In this document: piece by piece, positions 46,968 through 59,467 of the stretch
Layout of the letters: each line of letters opens with the position of its first letter
Numbering within the stretch: position 1 is the first letter of the stretch
Source of the DNA: Protostelium mycophagum
Lineage: Eukaryota; Evosea; Variosea; Protosteliida; Protosteliaceae
DNA: 64,000 nucleotides
Assembly (NCBI GenBank): GCA_002081555.1
Contig: KV920984.1
Coordinates: 68,024 to 132,023, forward strand
Direction of reading: 5' to 3'
Position numbers and translations under genes: made by a program
The notes under the pieces: generated by a model
Database searches by the model: none
Told to the model about the DNA's origin: nothing
Seen by the model: the letters and a program-made list of their open reading frames with translations, nothing else

Positions 46968-47724
46968 ATGCAACACACCAAAACGATGACGATATTCGCA
47001 GTGCTCTTCTTCTCAGCTCTCTTCGCCCCTTCTAACGCCCAATTACTGGGAGGAATTTTAGGAGGTGAGTGATGCTCCATTGTAAACGAGGGGAGTTATG
47101 AACATTTTCAGGGATTCTGAACAGCAAGGGACTCTGTGTTTCCGCGTCTTACGGTGTATACACCGATGTACACGCACATATTGCAACGAACATTGCAGTT
47201 GATTTCCCAGCAACTGGGCTGCCTTTTGCGGGTTTCATCCATGACATCTTACCTCTTAACGGGCTCGTCAACCAACTCCCCATCACTACTACTGTAGTTC
47301 AAGTTTTTGCTGACGTTGATGCAAAAGCCAAGGTACAGCATTTACACCATGTGACATTTCTGACTTTACCATCAGGTCACCGCTGTTGTAAACTTGGATG
47401 TCGCTCTTCCCCAAACTTTCACCGCTGTCATCAGCAAGGCCATCATCGGTGCCGATGCTGCCATCGGATTCAACCTTGACGTCCAAGCTGAAGCTTCCGC
47501 CTCTGTCACAGCCTCTGTTGTCACCCCTATTCTCAACGTATGTTTTTCCGATTGCGTTATGATGACCCCCTCAGGTTGCTGCGGCTGTTGGTTTGGACAT
47601 CGTCAAGTTGGAGAACGGACAATTTTACAGAAGAGTTGGAGCCACCATCGATGTACAAGGACGCCTGGTCGCTGATTTAGGATTCGAGCCCTCTGGAACC
47701 TACGTTTTCGTCAAGTCTTCTTAA
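46968..47724 (+). CDS. Secreted protein of unknown family
   Basis: ATG at 46968 with signal peptide MTIFAVLFFSALFAPSNAQ within the first 26 residues. The mature part is Val/Ala/Thr-rich and beta-like: GLCVSASYGVYTDVHAHIAT, ITTTVVQVFADVDAKAK, VTAVVNLDVALPQTFTAVIS, VQAEASASVTASVV, VAAAVGLDIVKLENGQFYRR then GTYVFVKSS. Five exons joined by ~45-60 nt introns. No TM segment after the signal. No family recognised; probably an extracellular, wall or adhesion protein (inference). Confidence 0.65.
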
Positions 47725-48064
47725 AAGGAGGATCCACGGATGTGACTGTACGCATAAATGTAACACCAGTAAAACAAGAAATTTTAGTATCGCCTCATTA
47801 TTTGTGGAAATCAATCTGCAGTTATGAATATTTTACTGAATATTGGAACGAGAATTCTTGGTTTGTCAAAGCCTGATCGAACTACTTTGGGATAATACAA
47901 CAAAATTTAGTATTCGCGTGTTCAACATGAGCATCTTCTTGTCCAAAAGCTTGTGTTGGCAAAAATCAAAAGTAACAAGGACGCGTGGTCACGGTCCCGT
48001 GCGTCAAAAGTGACACCCGTCACCTTCCAACAATTAAATCAAGCAGGACGACATCAGAAGGAGC
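47725..48064. other. Intergenic ~340 bp
   Basis: Between two plus-strand genes. Nothing recognised. Confidence 0.5.
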
Positions 48065-49929
48065 ATGATGGAACCTTTTGACCTCCATGCTCTAGATGAG
48101 ATAGAAGCGCTGCTAGAGCCTGAACCGGACCGACAGCTGCTCCAAACGCCTTCTCCCAAAACATATAGAGAGGCCATTTTTGTTTCGATTCCCATCTTTA
48201 GGTGAGGTCTTCACGTGGCTTCTTAGAATCATCTCTCATTCTTATGATCCACGTAATCTTCTCAGCGGGCTCGCCTGTTTAACCGCCCTACAATATGAAG
48301 TGAAATTGGTGCTCAAGGTTGAGGCTGGGACGAAGGAGAACATGATCTTCCAAGCCGCTGTTGCCATGATATACACTGGCATTCTCCTCTTTCGACTTGG
48401 ACATTACGTGGTCTTCTTACCTCTGTATCCAAGATCAAGAGCGGTACATGATTGACCAACAACATCGTTCTCACTGATTTTGTGCAGCTTATGGCACAGT
48501 TTTTCATGACCATTTCAACCATGATGTTCTCCTTCATCTTCTTTTTCTGGCGAGAGGACACACCCTTCTGGTATTTATTCATTGCATACTTCATCGGCGG
48601 TGCAGGTGTTGGTGGGTCACAATAATATTATCCTCTGAGGAGATTCATTTTTCCAGGAACTTTTGAATCGAATTTGTTCAACTCTCTCTCTACAATTGGA
48701 CCAGCAAATAAATATTGGGCAATTCTGGGAATTCCAGTGAGTTTTGAATGAATGAAAATGTTGTACTGACTCGTTGTAGATTGGCATAAATATTATTGCC
48801 ATAGGTGCATTCATCCTGTTGAAATTTTCATTTTTCGCTGGCTGGATTTTTGTTAGTAGGTTTTTATTCTACAAAAGTGTAGACCTTGATTTTCTGTTCG
48901 ATGACGTCATACAGCCACGAGTTCTGCCAATTTATTGGGAATTTTGGCATTCTCCATGAGAATCTATCCCAAAGCGGGGAAAGCGAAGGCGGTCCGACTG
49001 GAGGAACTCATTAAGCAGTTCTCGCACTTTCGAAAATGGTTGCCACAGATATGTAATTTTTTTAAGATATATCGACATCTTTGTCTATAATTTGGATTCT
49101 GTACTGAGATTAAAGTTCAGAAAAATTTGAAATTTAAATCTTTATTTACGCGCGAGATTTTAACAAGAGATAGTGTGGCATTCTTTGGCTTTATGTCTCA
49201 ACCGTTTCGTCTTCTCTCTCTTCAACCCAGGTATGTCATGTTGACAAGATGTCACATTGACAGGAATGACAGGGGTGCTCCTATACGTGTACACGTCAAG
49301 AGACATCCACTTTAGATTTATCCCGCGACAGATCAACAAAAACTTTTTCTTTGCGATTTATGACGCCGGATTTTTCCTCGGCGACATGATCAGCCGAAGA
49401 ATTTTCTACCCCCGTAAAGTGAGATTTCCACTACTTTTCATGGGGTGAGTGTACAAGACTCTCACGTGTGGTGACGTCATCAGATTCTCGATCGTTGGAG
49501 TGGGGATTAATTTGGTTCCGGCGCCTGAGTTGGTTCTTTTCGGTGGATTTTTCATCGCATTTGCAAATGGCGCAATGTGAGTTTTTTCATTTTTTTATTA
49601 TGGGTATAGGTAATAAAAATAATTTCGGTATGTTGTCACGATGGTACGGTTAGTAACGTGATATTTGGTCTATTTTCACGGTTACTAACATAACTTGAAC
49701 AAGTGGACATCACACAAAATGACAATAGTTTATTTAAAAAAAGTCGATTGTAGATCCAATGTTGACGAGTTGTAGATACGCACAAGGCACCAAGAAGATC
49801 GAGACGACGGTCACACAACGGTACAACTTGATCGCGTTCTCAATGTGGCTATTTTTAGGAGACCTCGGGAGTGTGGTGGGAGGAAATCTGATCCAGATCC
49901 TCGTTCTGGGCATCCGAAAAATCATGTAA
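48065..49929 (+). CDS. Polytopic transporter-like membrane protein
   Basis: ATG at 48065 opens MMEPFDLHALDEIEALLEPE (acidic cytosolic start with LL motifs, possibly lysosomal sorting). About ten hydrophobic segments follow: AAVAMIYTGILLFRLG, MAQFFMTISTMMFSFIFFF, FWYLFIAYFIGGAGVGTFES, ILGIPIGINIIAIGAFILLK, a basic cytosolic loop (RLEELIKQFSHFRKWLPQ), TGVLLYVYTSRDI, FFFAIYDAGFFLGDMISRR, FSIVGVGINLVPAPELVLFG, GGFFIAFANGA, and AFSMWLFLGDLGSVVGGNL near the end. GTFESN and LWLFLGDLGSV-like motifs recur in a protist MFS-like family I recall only loosely. Substrate unknown. About ten introns; several end in CTGACTCGTTGTAG|A or similar. Confidence 0.6.
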
Positions 49930-50608
49930 ATTAGACGAAAATCTTTCACACGAAGCCACAAGGTCAACCTTGGTGATGAAAGCTATTCGCACAGGCCTTA
50001 TAGATCATCAAGTGTCAATGTTAAACAAAAGATATAAAATTCGAACAATCTTCAGGACTTTAGGGGCTTTTATAAACACAAGTATCGTTGCAGCATTCAG
50101 GCATCCCTAAGTCGTTTACATGGGCTTTGAATTGGGTGCGACTGTTGTTGAGTCGAAGACATCTTTTGTGTGGACTCTTCTACCTTGCCACACAATTTCA
50201 GATAGATCATTAACGCGATACAATACGAAAACATCGCTGACGAAGATCATGATCGTATCGGCAGCAATTATCTCTTTGCCCGAACATACCTTCTCATTGC
50301 GTTGTGAAACGAGAGGTTTTTAGAGATAATGTCTTTGAATTCCTCACAGAAAAGCTGTCATAGCGGATGTTGAATTGAGATGCAATTGTCTATTGTAAAG
50401 TTTGTATAATTCGTCCATGTGCATAATGCTGAAGAATTTGGAGTCTAGAACTGTGTGCGGCCTGTTGTGTTGGATTATCATGTTTCGTATGGTGAACTTT
50501 TTCCGAATAATTATTACGAAATTTTCCGGGGTGGGAGGGTGGATTGACTCGAGATTGAGCTGTCTGTTGAAGAGCAAGCATCGTTCTCACATCCGTCCAT
50601 CCAATATC
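49930..50608. other. Intergenic ~680 bp upstream of RPL11
   Basis: No gene recognised. Several short AT-rich frames without domains. Presumed 3' UTR of the transporter-like gene and promoter of RPL11. Confidence 0.5.
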
Positions 50609-51508
50609 ATGGTACGGTTATCTATACTCGTTTTATCCTCTATATAATCTATATTTTCCTATCAGACGTGATTTGGGTTGTGATGTGATGTTAATAATCT
50701 CATCTTGATATGAAATGGCATCATACATGGATGACGGCGAAGACTGGTGAATCAATTAAACAATTGGTGATATTTTGGTGTAGGCAGCCAACAATGAGAA
50801 AGCCGAGGGTACATCCCAAAACGTTATGAGAAAGCTCCAGATCGAGAAGCTTGTCATCAACATCTCCGTCGGTCAATCCGGAGACAAGCTTACCAGAGCC
50901 TCCAAGGTTTTGGAGCAACTCACTGCCCAGACCCCCGTTACCTCCAAGGGTGAGTTAAAATATTTTATTTTCCTGCTATGATATGAACATTTCGTCTCGA
51001 AAAAGCATTACCTTTCGTTCTTCCCTGCGAATGAAATGTTCCTGTTTGACATTATTAGCTCGTTACACTGTGAGATCTTTCGGTATCAGAAGAAACGAGA
51101 AGATCGCCGTCCACGCCACCGTCAGAGGAGACAAGGCCGCTGAGATCTTGGAGCGCGGTTTGAAGGTCAAGGAGTACGAGCTCAAGTACGCCAACTTCTC
51201 CAGCACTGGAAACTTTGGTTTCGGTATCGACGAGCACATTGATCTCGGTCTGAAGTACGACCCTTCCATCGGTATCTACGGTATGGACTTTTACGTCGTC
51301 ATGACCAGACCCGGAAAGAGAGTCTCCACCCGCAGAAAGCAACAGGCCCCCGTCGGTCCTCACCACAGAGTGAAGAAGGAGGACTCTGTCAAGTGGTTCG
51401 AAGACACATACAACGTGAGTCTTTTTTATTATTTGGATGATCATCATGGGTGTCGATCAAGACTGATGGATTCAGGGAATCGTCCTTGGCAAGCCCGCCC
51501 ACGCCTAA
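50609..51508 (+). CDS. RPL11: 60S ribosomal protein L11 (uL5)
   Basis: A large-subunit central-protuberance protein binding 5S rRNA. The first exon appears to be only the start codon (ATG at 50609-50611, then a GTACGG donor); the acceptor GTGTAG at 50783 leads to [114 protein letters not shown] and [20 protein letters not shown] are unmistakable uL5. The last exon is [10 protein letters not shown], stop at 51508. Four exons and ~174 residues, as expected. Codons are strongly biased to C/G endings (GTC, AAG, GAG), fitting high expression. Confidence 0.97.
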
Positions 51509-51630
51509 ATTGAATGGGAAATAAAAAAGGATGGACGCTGTTTTTCGGATCGCCTTTGTTTATTTTTTTATGGTCGTCTCAATCATTTGGTCAGAATGTT
51601 TCTTCATTTTTTAAATCATAAATATACACC

Positions 51631-53742
51631 ATGGGAGGACAACAGACAGCGGACATCTCTGCACAGACAAGAAGAGATGGAATACTGCTTGTCACAGTGG
51701 TATCTTTTGCCATCAAGATCCTTCTCATTCCTTCCTAGTGAGTGACTTTTTGGCACCTTTATCTCGCTGAACTTGAAAGTGTCTCGACTGATTTCGATGT
51801 GCACCGAAACTGGATGGCAATCACAGAGAACTTGCATCTGTCGAAATGGTATTACGAGGTCAGGCCACTTTTAAACTTTTGAATGTTGATGTTTATATAA
51901 TAGATCAGGACACTTCAGAATGGACTTTAGATTACCCTCCTTTCTTTGCTTACTTTGAGCGACTTTTGTCACTGTCAGCTCCTCTTTGGTCAGATTCACA
52001 CATGTTGGACATCTCTGCAGAACCTCATCGCAGTTGGGCGACCATAATGTATCAGAGGCTAACCGTCATCATATCAGACATCGTCCTCTTAATCGCTGTT
52101 TGGTTTTACACGACGTGAGGAGATCATGTACAGTGCTGTGTACTGAACAGTTAGGACACTGAAGACAAACAAGGCGAGATTGACCGTGTTCTCCGTCATC
52201 ATTCTTAATGCCGGCCTTTTCATGTTAGATCGTACGAGATTAATAATTTTTTATGCGCAAGCCTTGGAACATTTTTTAAGCCAAGTTTTCCACAACAAAA
52301 AATGATCTAATTTCTAATCGTCATTAGACATACATTTTCAATACAATGGCATGCTTTTAGGTCTGCTCATACTCAGCATCACCTTCTTACAGAAGGTCAT
52401 TCTTCCATCATGAGATTTATTTTTGATTTCTATAGGGCAGAACTATCCTCGGCTCCGTCCTCTTCGCGGCGTGTTTGAACTTTAAACACATCAATCTGTA
52501 CTGCGCTCCCGCCTTTTTTATCTTTCTACTATCCGATTATTGCCTCCCAAACGGCAGGTCTGTTGTGATTATATATTTCTGTTTTGAAAGAAAGCAAAAA
52601 AATTTCTGTTGAAAGTGCAGAAAATGTCCAAACGGCATCTAATTTGTATTTTTATAATTTTTGTTGAAGAGTATCAGGTTGTCTTTCGGCCGTTTTGTGG
52701 CGTTGGGCGCGTCTGTCGTCTCGGTATTTTTGATCTCTCTTGGTCCTTTCCTCCTGCAAGGCAGAGAACAACTGTTTCAGATTCTATCAAGACTGTTTCC
52801 TTTCGGCAGAGGGTTATGCCACGCCTACTGGGCCCCGAACCTATGGGCGATCTACAACACTGTAGACAGGATCTTGGCCAGAGGTGATCACTCGTTGTAA
52901 AGGTAGTTGTAGATTGATATCAAAAGTTTTGGGCGCGAAAAACAGCAGCGGAGGAACTTCACCGACGAGTGGACTGGTGCAAGATATAGAACATGTCGTT
53001 TTACCTGCAGTCACGCCGACTTCCTCTTTAATATTGGTTCTCCTATCTCTTTTGGTGAGTGATGTCGCTCATTTTGATGACAACTCATGATCTGTTGATT
53101 GTTCACTGATCGCGCTCAGCCCTCATTGTACATCTTGTTTAGAAAGCCGTCGGCTCAGCGGTTTAAGACGTGTGTGGCATTATGCTCCCTGTCTTTCTTC
53201 ATGTTTGGATGGCACGTGCATGAGAAGGCCATCATGATGTCGATCATACCTCTATAGTGAGTTGTAGCATTTTGTACACGTCAAGTGACAATGTACAGCC
53301 TTGTTGTAGCAGAGGATCCTTTCCTCGCCCGGATCACTTTTATTCTGGCCACCATCGGGCATTTCTCTCTATCCCCCCTGTTATTCTTGGCCGGAGGTCT
53401 GTACACCACGGTCGACATAATCCACTGACATGTACAAAGAAGCTGTCACCAAGGTGTCACTCTTCGTTTTCCATACGATCATGACTCATGTTGCATTCAG
53501 CGAGATGCACATCAGGTGAGAATCTCATCAAGAGGGCGCTGATAACCCCAAGTTTCCGCCTTTCTGTAGTGGAGTGGATTTATTTGGCTGGAATAATTCC
53601 CCTTCAATTTTTCATGAGCGTGATCCACCCACTCTTCTTTGCACGCTACGCATTTCTGCCTCTGATGATCATGTCGATCTACTCTTCGATTGGTGTATCG
53701 TATTGCTACGTTCTGCTCAACCGGCACATTTTCAGACAATAA
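51631..53742 (+). CDS. ALG8: Dolichyl-P-Glc alpha-1,3-glucosyltransferase ALG8
   Basis: An ER multi-TM GT-C enzyme adding the second glucose to the dolichol-linked N-glycan precursor. ATG at 51631; [20 protein letters not shown] then [20 protein letters not shown] are ALG6/ALG8 luminal-loop signatures ([13 protein letters not shown] favours ALG8). Further hallmarks: [59 protein letters not shown] and [12 protein letters not shown], with TM segments between, ending [11 protein letters not shown] at 53742. The catalytic Asp of the first loop (FDVHRNW) is present. About ten introns of 40-60 nt. The stop is only 15 bp from the stop of the convergent POLA1 gene. Confidence 0.93.
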
Positions 53743-53757
53743 ACATTCATTTATTCA

Positions 53758-56700
53758 TCAGATGGTCATGATCGGCGTCAAGAAAGGAGCGCAGATGTCT
53801 CTCATGGAGATGAACTGTCTCGCATTGTGTGACAGTAATTCGGCAGCAAACTTCTCCAAATCTTCATGTTCTCTCATGATCCACTTGAAGTATCGCAGCT
53901 GATCGCTCAACATGTTCTCATTAAACTAAACGATATTAGATTCCATCGCATTGTACATCATCATACCTCCAAGATGGCGTTTCCACGGCATCCAATTTGT
54001 GTACATTTGGGGAACTTCTTTACAAACATCTGTCTTGTTCTATTCTTGCAGATGGGTTCTTCACAAATAAACCAGTGGGCGTAATATTTCTCAACCGCCC
54101 TGCGGAAAGCCAGACGCAACGTGTTCTAAGGAAGTCAGGGGATGCTGAAAAAACTGAAAGTATCACCTTGACAAATGTGTCTGAATGCTCGTGTGTACAA
54201 AAGTTACATTTTTTCTTGTATTGCACCTCAAAGACATTGACCCTTGTGCAACCTGCACACTTGACTGTGAATTTCTCTGTTGGCTTGTATCTCTCCTCAT
54301 CTTGCATCCATCCTACGTTTGCGTCAGGATTTATGTAAAAACTTTAGAACAAAGGAGATTCAGCAAGTTCAGAGTTTCACTCACCCAAGAAGATGTCTAA
54401 ACCGCCCGAAGCATCTGATGATTGTTCAGCAACTGATCTGCGGAATTTCTGTCCATCAAGGCCGAGACAAACGGCCAGTTGTGAGGGGTCAGTTCCGGAA
54501 ATCTCTGAGCAGAGACGAGCGATGGGGGGGTGTATCTGCTGTGCCAGATACCAGTCCACATCAACTTGCAGAGCTCCTTCTGCATTTTCCACCTAAAAAA
54601 TAATTAGTCAAAATGGCAAAACCGTGCGTCGACCGGGAATCGAACCCGGGTCTCCCGCGTGGCAGGCGGAAATTCTACCACTGGACCATCGACGCTTGTT
54701 GTTTCATCGACGATTCCAGCGGTACAAAATATTCATACAATGTAAGAATCGCTTTTGTGAAGATCAAAGAAGGTCAAAGAAATTACCTCTTCTGGTGTCT
54801 TGGCGTTCTCTGACCATTGTTCAGTGGCTCCTTTACATATTATATATCTGATGTGATCTCCGGGCATCACTCTCTTGCCCTGACGATGCGTCATTCATCA
54901 TTCAAACGATCTCGCACTCACCATGTCTCTCATCCTCTTTGCGACGACTACATGAGGTTGTCCCTTCTCATTGTATTCGTCCAAGTTCTTCGTGATTCCT
55001 TTTGTGATAACGTACTTGTCTAATGTGACTTCATTATTTCTCATCTCAGAGGCAGATTCACGCAAAAAGTTGTGAATGGTGTCGACAACCTGCAACAACT
55101 TTAGGCGAAGTCTAAGAATTTAAAATTCAAACATCACCTCTTCGCGCGTTTTACCAGACAAGATCTCGTCCAAGATACGGCTGAAGAAAGTCAGAATCTT
55201 CCAAAAAAAAATTTAGGCGGGAAATTCAAAATTTAAATCACATACGTTCCCATCTCGGAAGACAGAGGGCACCAATCTCTTCTCACAATTTCCAAACCTT
55301 TCACTTCTTTCTTATAGCTCACGATCCCGTTACGCTCCTCCACCTTCTCACGTCAACTACCGTAGATCTTCCCCTTTGTTACCGCGACTCACCTTCAATG
55401 CGGCATACTTCTTCTTCCTGAGAAGAAGGATGGCCTTGTAGATTCCATCCAGTTCAATTTCTAGGTTCTTACTGCCCTTGTTAACTTCTCTTTTGACTTG
55501 TCTGCCGATGTCTTTGGCGCCGGCCAAGTCGGTCAGACCGGTGTAGATCATCAGTGAGTCGGTGTCTCCATAGATGACCTGTTGGTGAGTGAGATCTGGC
55601 ATCTACAACGAGACCTCACGTTCAGATTGAGCTGGCTCTCGCAGAGCTCGCGGGTTTTTTCGAGTGTTTCTCTTCCCTTTCTGGTAACCATCTCTGCCAA
55701 AGGTTTTGCGTAGAATCTGGAGCCTGTGAAACCCAAACATCCGTACATCGAGTTAGCCGTCAGCTGTGAAGAAACTGTCAGATTGACATATCAGTGTCAA
55801 AATGTCACCTTAAGTGCCATCTGTCTAATGTCCAACTGCTTGAGTTTGGAACTGTCAGATTCGGTGTTCATGACGTTCTTTACGGCCCTTCTGCGCTCGA
55901 CTAAGCTCTTCAAAACGGTGGGTAAAACTCCGGCCGGAGTTTCAAGTGGTGGTGGCTGGGCGATCTCCCATTCCCCTTGATCATTTCTTCTCCTGTCAAC
56001 CTGAATTTTCAGTGAGATTTCAGAGTTGTAGATGGTCAGATTCACTCACCGTGGTGAAGCAGATGTTGTACTCTTGTATGATGGATGGGTACAGAGAATT
56101 GAAATCGACGAGAAGTGTATAGCGGTCATAAAATCCGGATTTTGGCGCCAAAACCTGTCCCGTTAGTTAGCGTGGTCTCTTCATGGTAATGGACGACTCA
56201 CCTCTCCTCCCTTGTAGTCGGCCTTTTTTCTGGCTTTTCCGGCAGTTTTCTGTGAAAATTGCTTGTCTGGCACGATGTACTTCAAGTCATGGAATTTGTG
56301 TAACAATAAATATTCATTTCTCTCTGCTCTTCCTCCAGTGAGAGACCTCAGAATTTTCAGCGAATTTTTGTAGAATAAAAAAGATTCTATAAATTTTCAA
56401 CAAGAGATAGTAGACTTACCTGGACCACAAGTTTCCGGCAATAGCCGTGAGTTGGTGCGTTAAGGGTATCGCGTTCAACTTGAAAGTCAATTCCATGGTG
56501 ATATACGTGTCATTCTCGCAGTGTCTCAAAAGATTGAGCAGCGACGCGGTCGATTTGAAATACGAAGGTGTCTCCTCTGGTTCTATGTCGATCTTGCTAA
56601 TCCCGAGTTGGTTCTTGGCGAGTTCGCTGAGCCTGTAGTTCTTCTCACGCACCAAGTCCTGAGATATTTATTCGGAATACTACATATGGTGGTGTTGATC

Positions 56701-59467
56701 AAGTGGCAGATAAACGGCTCGCATAGACGAAAAACTTTGCCATAGCCGTGAAATATGCTATTTTTAGGTACACAAATAAACCCCAAATAGGACGAATTTT
56801 CCGAGAAAATGGTCACCTTGGATACGAGATAAGTGTCACAGATGAGTCTTCCCGCCGTGATCAGCTTTTCTTGGAATGTGGATTCCCCCATTCCTCCAGC
56901 ACCCGCCTGCAACTTGGGCATATTCGTCCTCTTAAGTCTTCCAAGTCTCGACCAGTGAGGATTCTTTGTGTCTGCCATTCTGTGAAGAAGTACGTCCAGA
57001 TCGAAGCCGATAAAGTTGTGGCCGATGATCATGTCGGGATCATAAGATTCCAGACGATCTGTGACGTCATCAGAAGATGATGAGATGTCTTTGACAAGAC
57101 ATACCGTTGAAGTCAGCAAGAAGAGCTCTCTCGTCTCTGTGCACCTTGACATGGTTCTCAGAGACATCACTGCTGATGGTCTTCTCCATGTCTAAAGGAA
57201 AAGGTATATTGTCCACTCTTCGAAGAAGAGAGAACATAGTCTGTCCTCCCTGCATCATTTGTGTCGCTCCCTCCACCGAAACTAAACTACTCAATATCTT
57301 TACGGAAAAGTCATCGAAATTTCCGTGAAATCTCACCTTGTCTGTGGATAAGTCCAGATAGCATGACGATTTCGTTTGTGTTAGACTTTGGATTAAGAAC
57401 AGTTTTCATCGCCAAAGACATCACCACTAATTTGGGTGGCGGCAGTTGTTCTGTGTCCACAGTGATATTGTTCATGTCAGAGACAGAGATCTACAACGAG
57501 TCAGAATGATTTTGGGACTTTACAACGAGGCAGGAGGTGACTCTACCTGTATTTTGGTCCACGTGGAGACAGTGTTCAGTTCTTGGAACCCTTTTATGGT
57601 GATCCAGCACGGACCCATCAGTTTACGCTTGAGCAAGAATCTACAACGATCAGTCTCAAAAAAATAGGACGTTTCATTATATTGAAACCAACCTCTCGAG
57701 GGCAGTGCTATTCGTTCCGAAAATCTTATCAAAAGTTCTTCCTTTCGTATCTGAAGGAATGACAGGCTCTTTCGCTGGATAAATCACCTTCAAGAATGGA
57801 AGAGGTGTTCCCTGTTCACGTTAATTACCGCAAACGTACGCGTTTATTAACGCTTACCTTTTCGAGGTTGATCTCGTCGAAGCAGTAGGAGCGTTTGACT
57901 GTTTTGGTCATAAACTGCTTGATCTTGTTTTCTTTTCTTATCTCGTCCATCTCCTCCTCCACCTGTACACGTCACCCTCGAAATTTCGGTGAAATTTCGG
58001 TGTACATACCTGTGACAGGTCGTCTGAGTTGTGGTCTCTAGGGGCAACGTAAAGAACTCTGTCGATGTTGTTGACGATCACAGTAATGCTGACATGTGTT
58101 TTCGAGATGGGATGCAGCACTTTTCCGAATAAATAAACCACTCCAGGTCTGACCATCTACAACGTGTCAATTTGACATCATCTACAACGAGCATACCTTG
58201 TCTTCGAACGCGTCGAGCCAATACATCTTGATTTGGTCCGAGCGCAACACGTCAGCGGCGTTCGCCTTTGGCTCTTCTTGTTGATTCGTTGTAGATGTCA
58301 TCTGTCTCCATTCGTCCATGCGACCCCCCTTCACCGCCTCCGCTCCCACTTTGAGACCCTAATATCTTCAATCGACCGTCTACAACTAGTTTTCGGTGTC
58401 AAGAGGACATAGACTGGTTGGCGGCTCTGCCGCACCATCTTAACATTCACCCACCGTTTTGGCAGGTGTCGACATTTTTGGCACGGGAAGTTGTGCCCTC
58501 TGCTTTTCCTTTTCTGCGGCTTGGTCTAAGAGCGCGAGCATGTCCTCATCGATAGAGTCTGTGCTGTCGTTTAAGATCTTGCTGGGGGTCGTCTGTAGAC
58601 GTGGTGGGGAATTTTTCGGTGATTCCATACTGTGCTATTTTTAGATGGCGGGTTGTAGATGAAATCTGACCTTGACTTCTTGGCGAAAACGCGTGTGGGA
58701 CTGGGTTTTGCGACTTCTGGCAGAGGTGCCTCAGTCTCTTCGGGTTCAGTTGTAGAGGCTGTAGGAGCAGGCTTGTCCCTCTTCCTTTTATCTTTACTTT
58801 TTTTCTGCTAACGTCACGAGAGAATTTTCGTGGAAATGTGTGGAAAAAGCCAATGTGCACCTTATCATGAGCCACGATATCATCGAGATCGAGATCATCT
58901 TCCAGAGTTTGTGCGGGTAAGGACTCTTCCAGAGACTTTTCGTTGGTGTTGTACATTCTGTCCACGAGCTTTTTGGGTTGTTTTCTGAACAAAGAGGTGA
59001 TGGTGCTCTTCTGCATTGGTTCTTCATTTGTCTTCTTGGAAGAGGTAGAGTTCAGTGCGCCTCTCTTCTTTCCGCCCTGGAAATGTTGGTTGTGATCAAG
59101 GTGAAGAGAATGATACCTTGTTCTTTTTGGATTTGGGTTGGAGCTCTTCTTCATCTTGGTCGCTGTCTAATTCTCCTTCATCATGAGCGGCTGCGTCTGC
59201 CACCCATTGTTCATGGATGTCATTTCCCTCTGAGCACTTTAGGAATCACATTCTCTCACAATTTCTCGGATCTTACCTTCATCGACAATAAACTTGGCAT
59301 CATCATTATCTATGTCCATCTGCTCCTCATCGCTCTCCACCTTGACTTCTCAGAACATGGACGATATCTCGATACATCACCTCAAATTGCCGGCTCTTTC
59401 CTTCTCGAAGGGAGTCCAATGCACCTTTTTTTGCTGCCAGCGATTTATTTCTTGATCTTGAAGACAT
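53758..59467 (-). CDS. POLA1: DNA polymerase alpha catalytic subunit
   Basis: The replicative primer-extending B-family polymerase of the primase complex. ATG at 59467 ([20 protein letters not shown]) opens the typical charged N-terminus with acidic tracts and a PIP-like [14 protein letters not shown]. Exonuclease-fold remnant: [20 protein letters not shown]. Polymerase motifs: [20 protein letters not shown] (A), [20 protein letters not shown] (B) and [16 protein letters not shown] (C, catalytic YGDTD), then [14 protein letters not shown] (KKKY). C-terminal part: [20 protein letters not shown] and Cys-rich zinc modules ([21 protein letters not shown]), ending [20 protein letters not shown] to the stop at 53758. 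At least 25 introns. A tRNA-Gly gene lies in one of them (54625-54695). An E2F-like site lies ~80 bp upstream of the ATG. All catalytic motifs are intact. Confidence 0.95.
54618..54621 (-). terminator. Pol III T4 terminator of the intronic tRNA
   Basis: Minus-strand TTTT begins 3 nt after the discriminator base of the tRNA-Gly gene, the minimal RNA polymerase III stop. Confidence 0.6.
54625..54695 (-). tRNA. tRNA-Gly (anticodon GCC), inside a POLA1 intron
   Basis: A complete cloverleaf on the minus strand: 7-bp acceptor stem GCGTCGA/TCGACGC, D-arm, anticodon stem-loop with CTGCCAC (anticodon GCC) and T-arm CCGGG-TTCGATT-CCCGG, discriminator A. Internal promoters are canonical: A box TGGTCCAGTGG and B box GGTTCGATTCC. 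No tRNA intron. A TTTT terminator follows at once. The gene sits between POLA1 exons encoding ..[10 protein letters not shown] and VENAEGALQ, on the same strand as POLA1. Confidence 0.95.
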
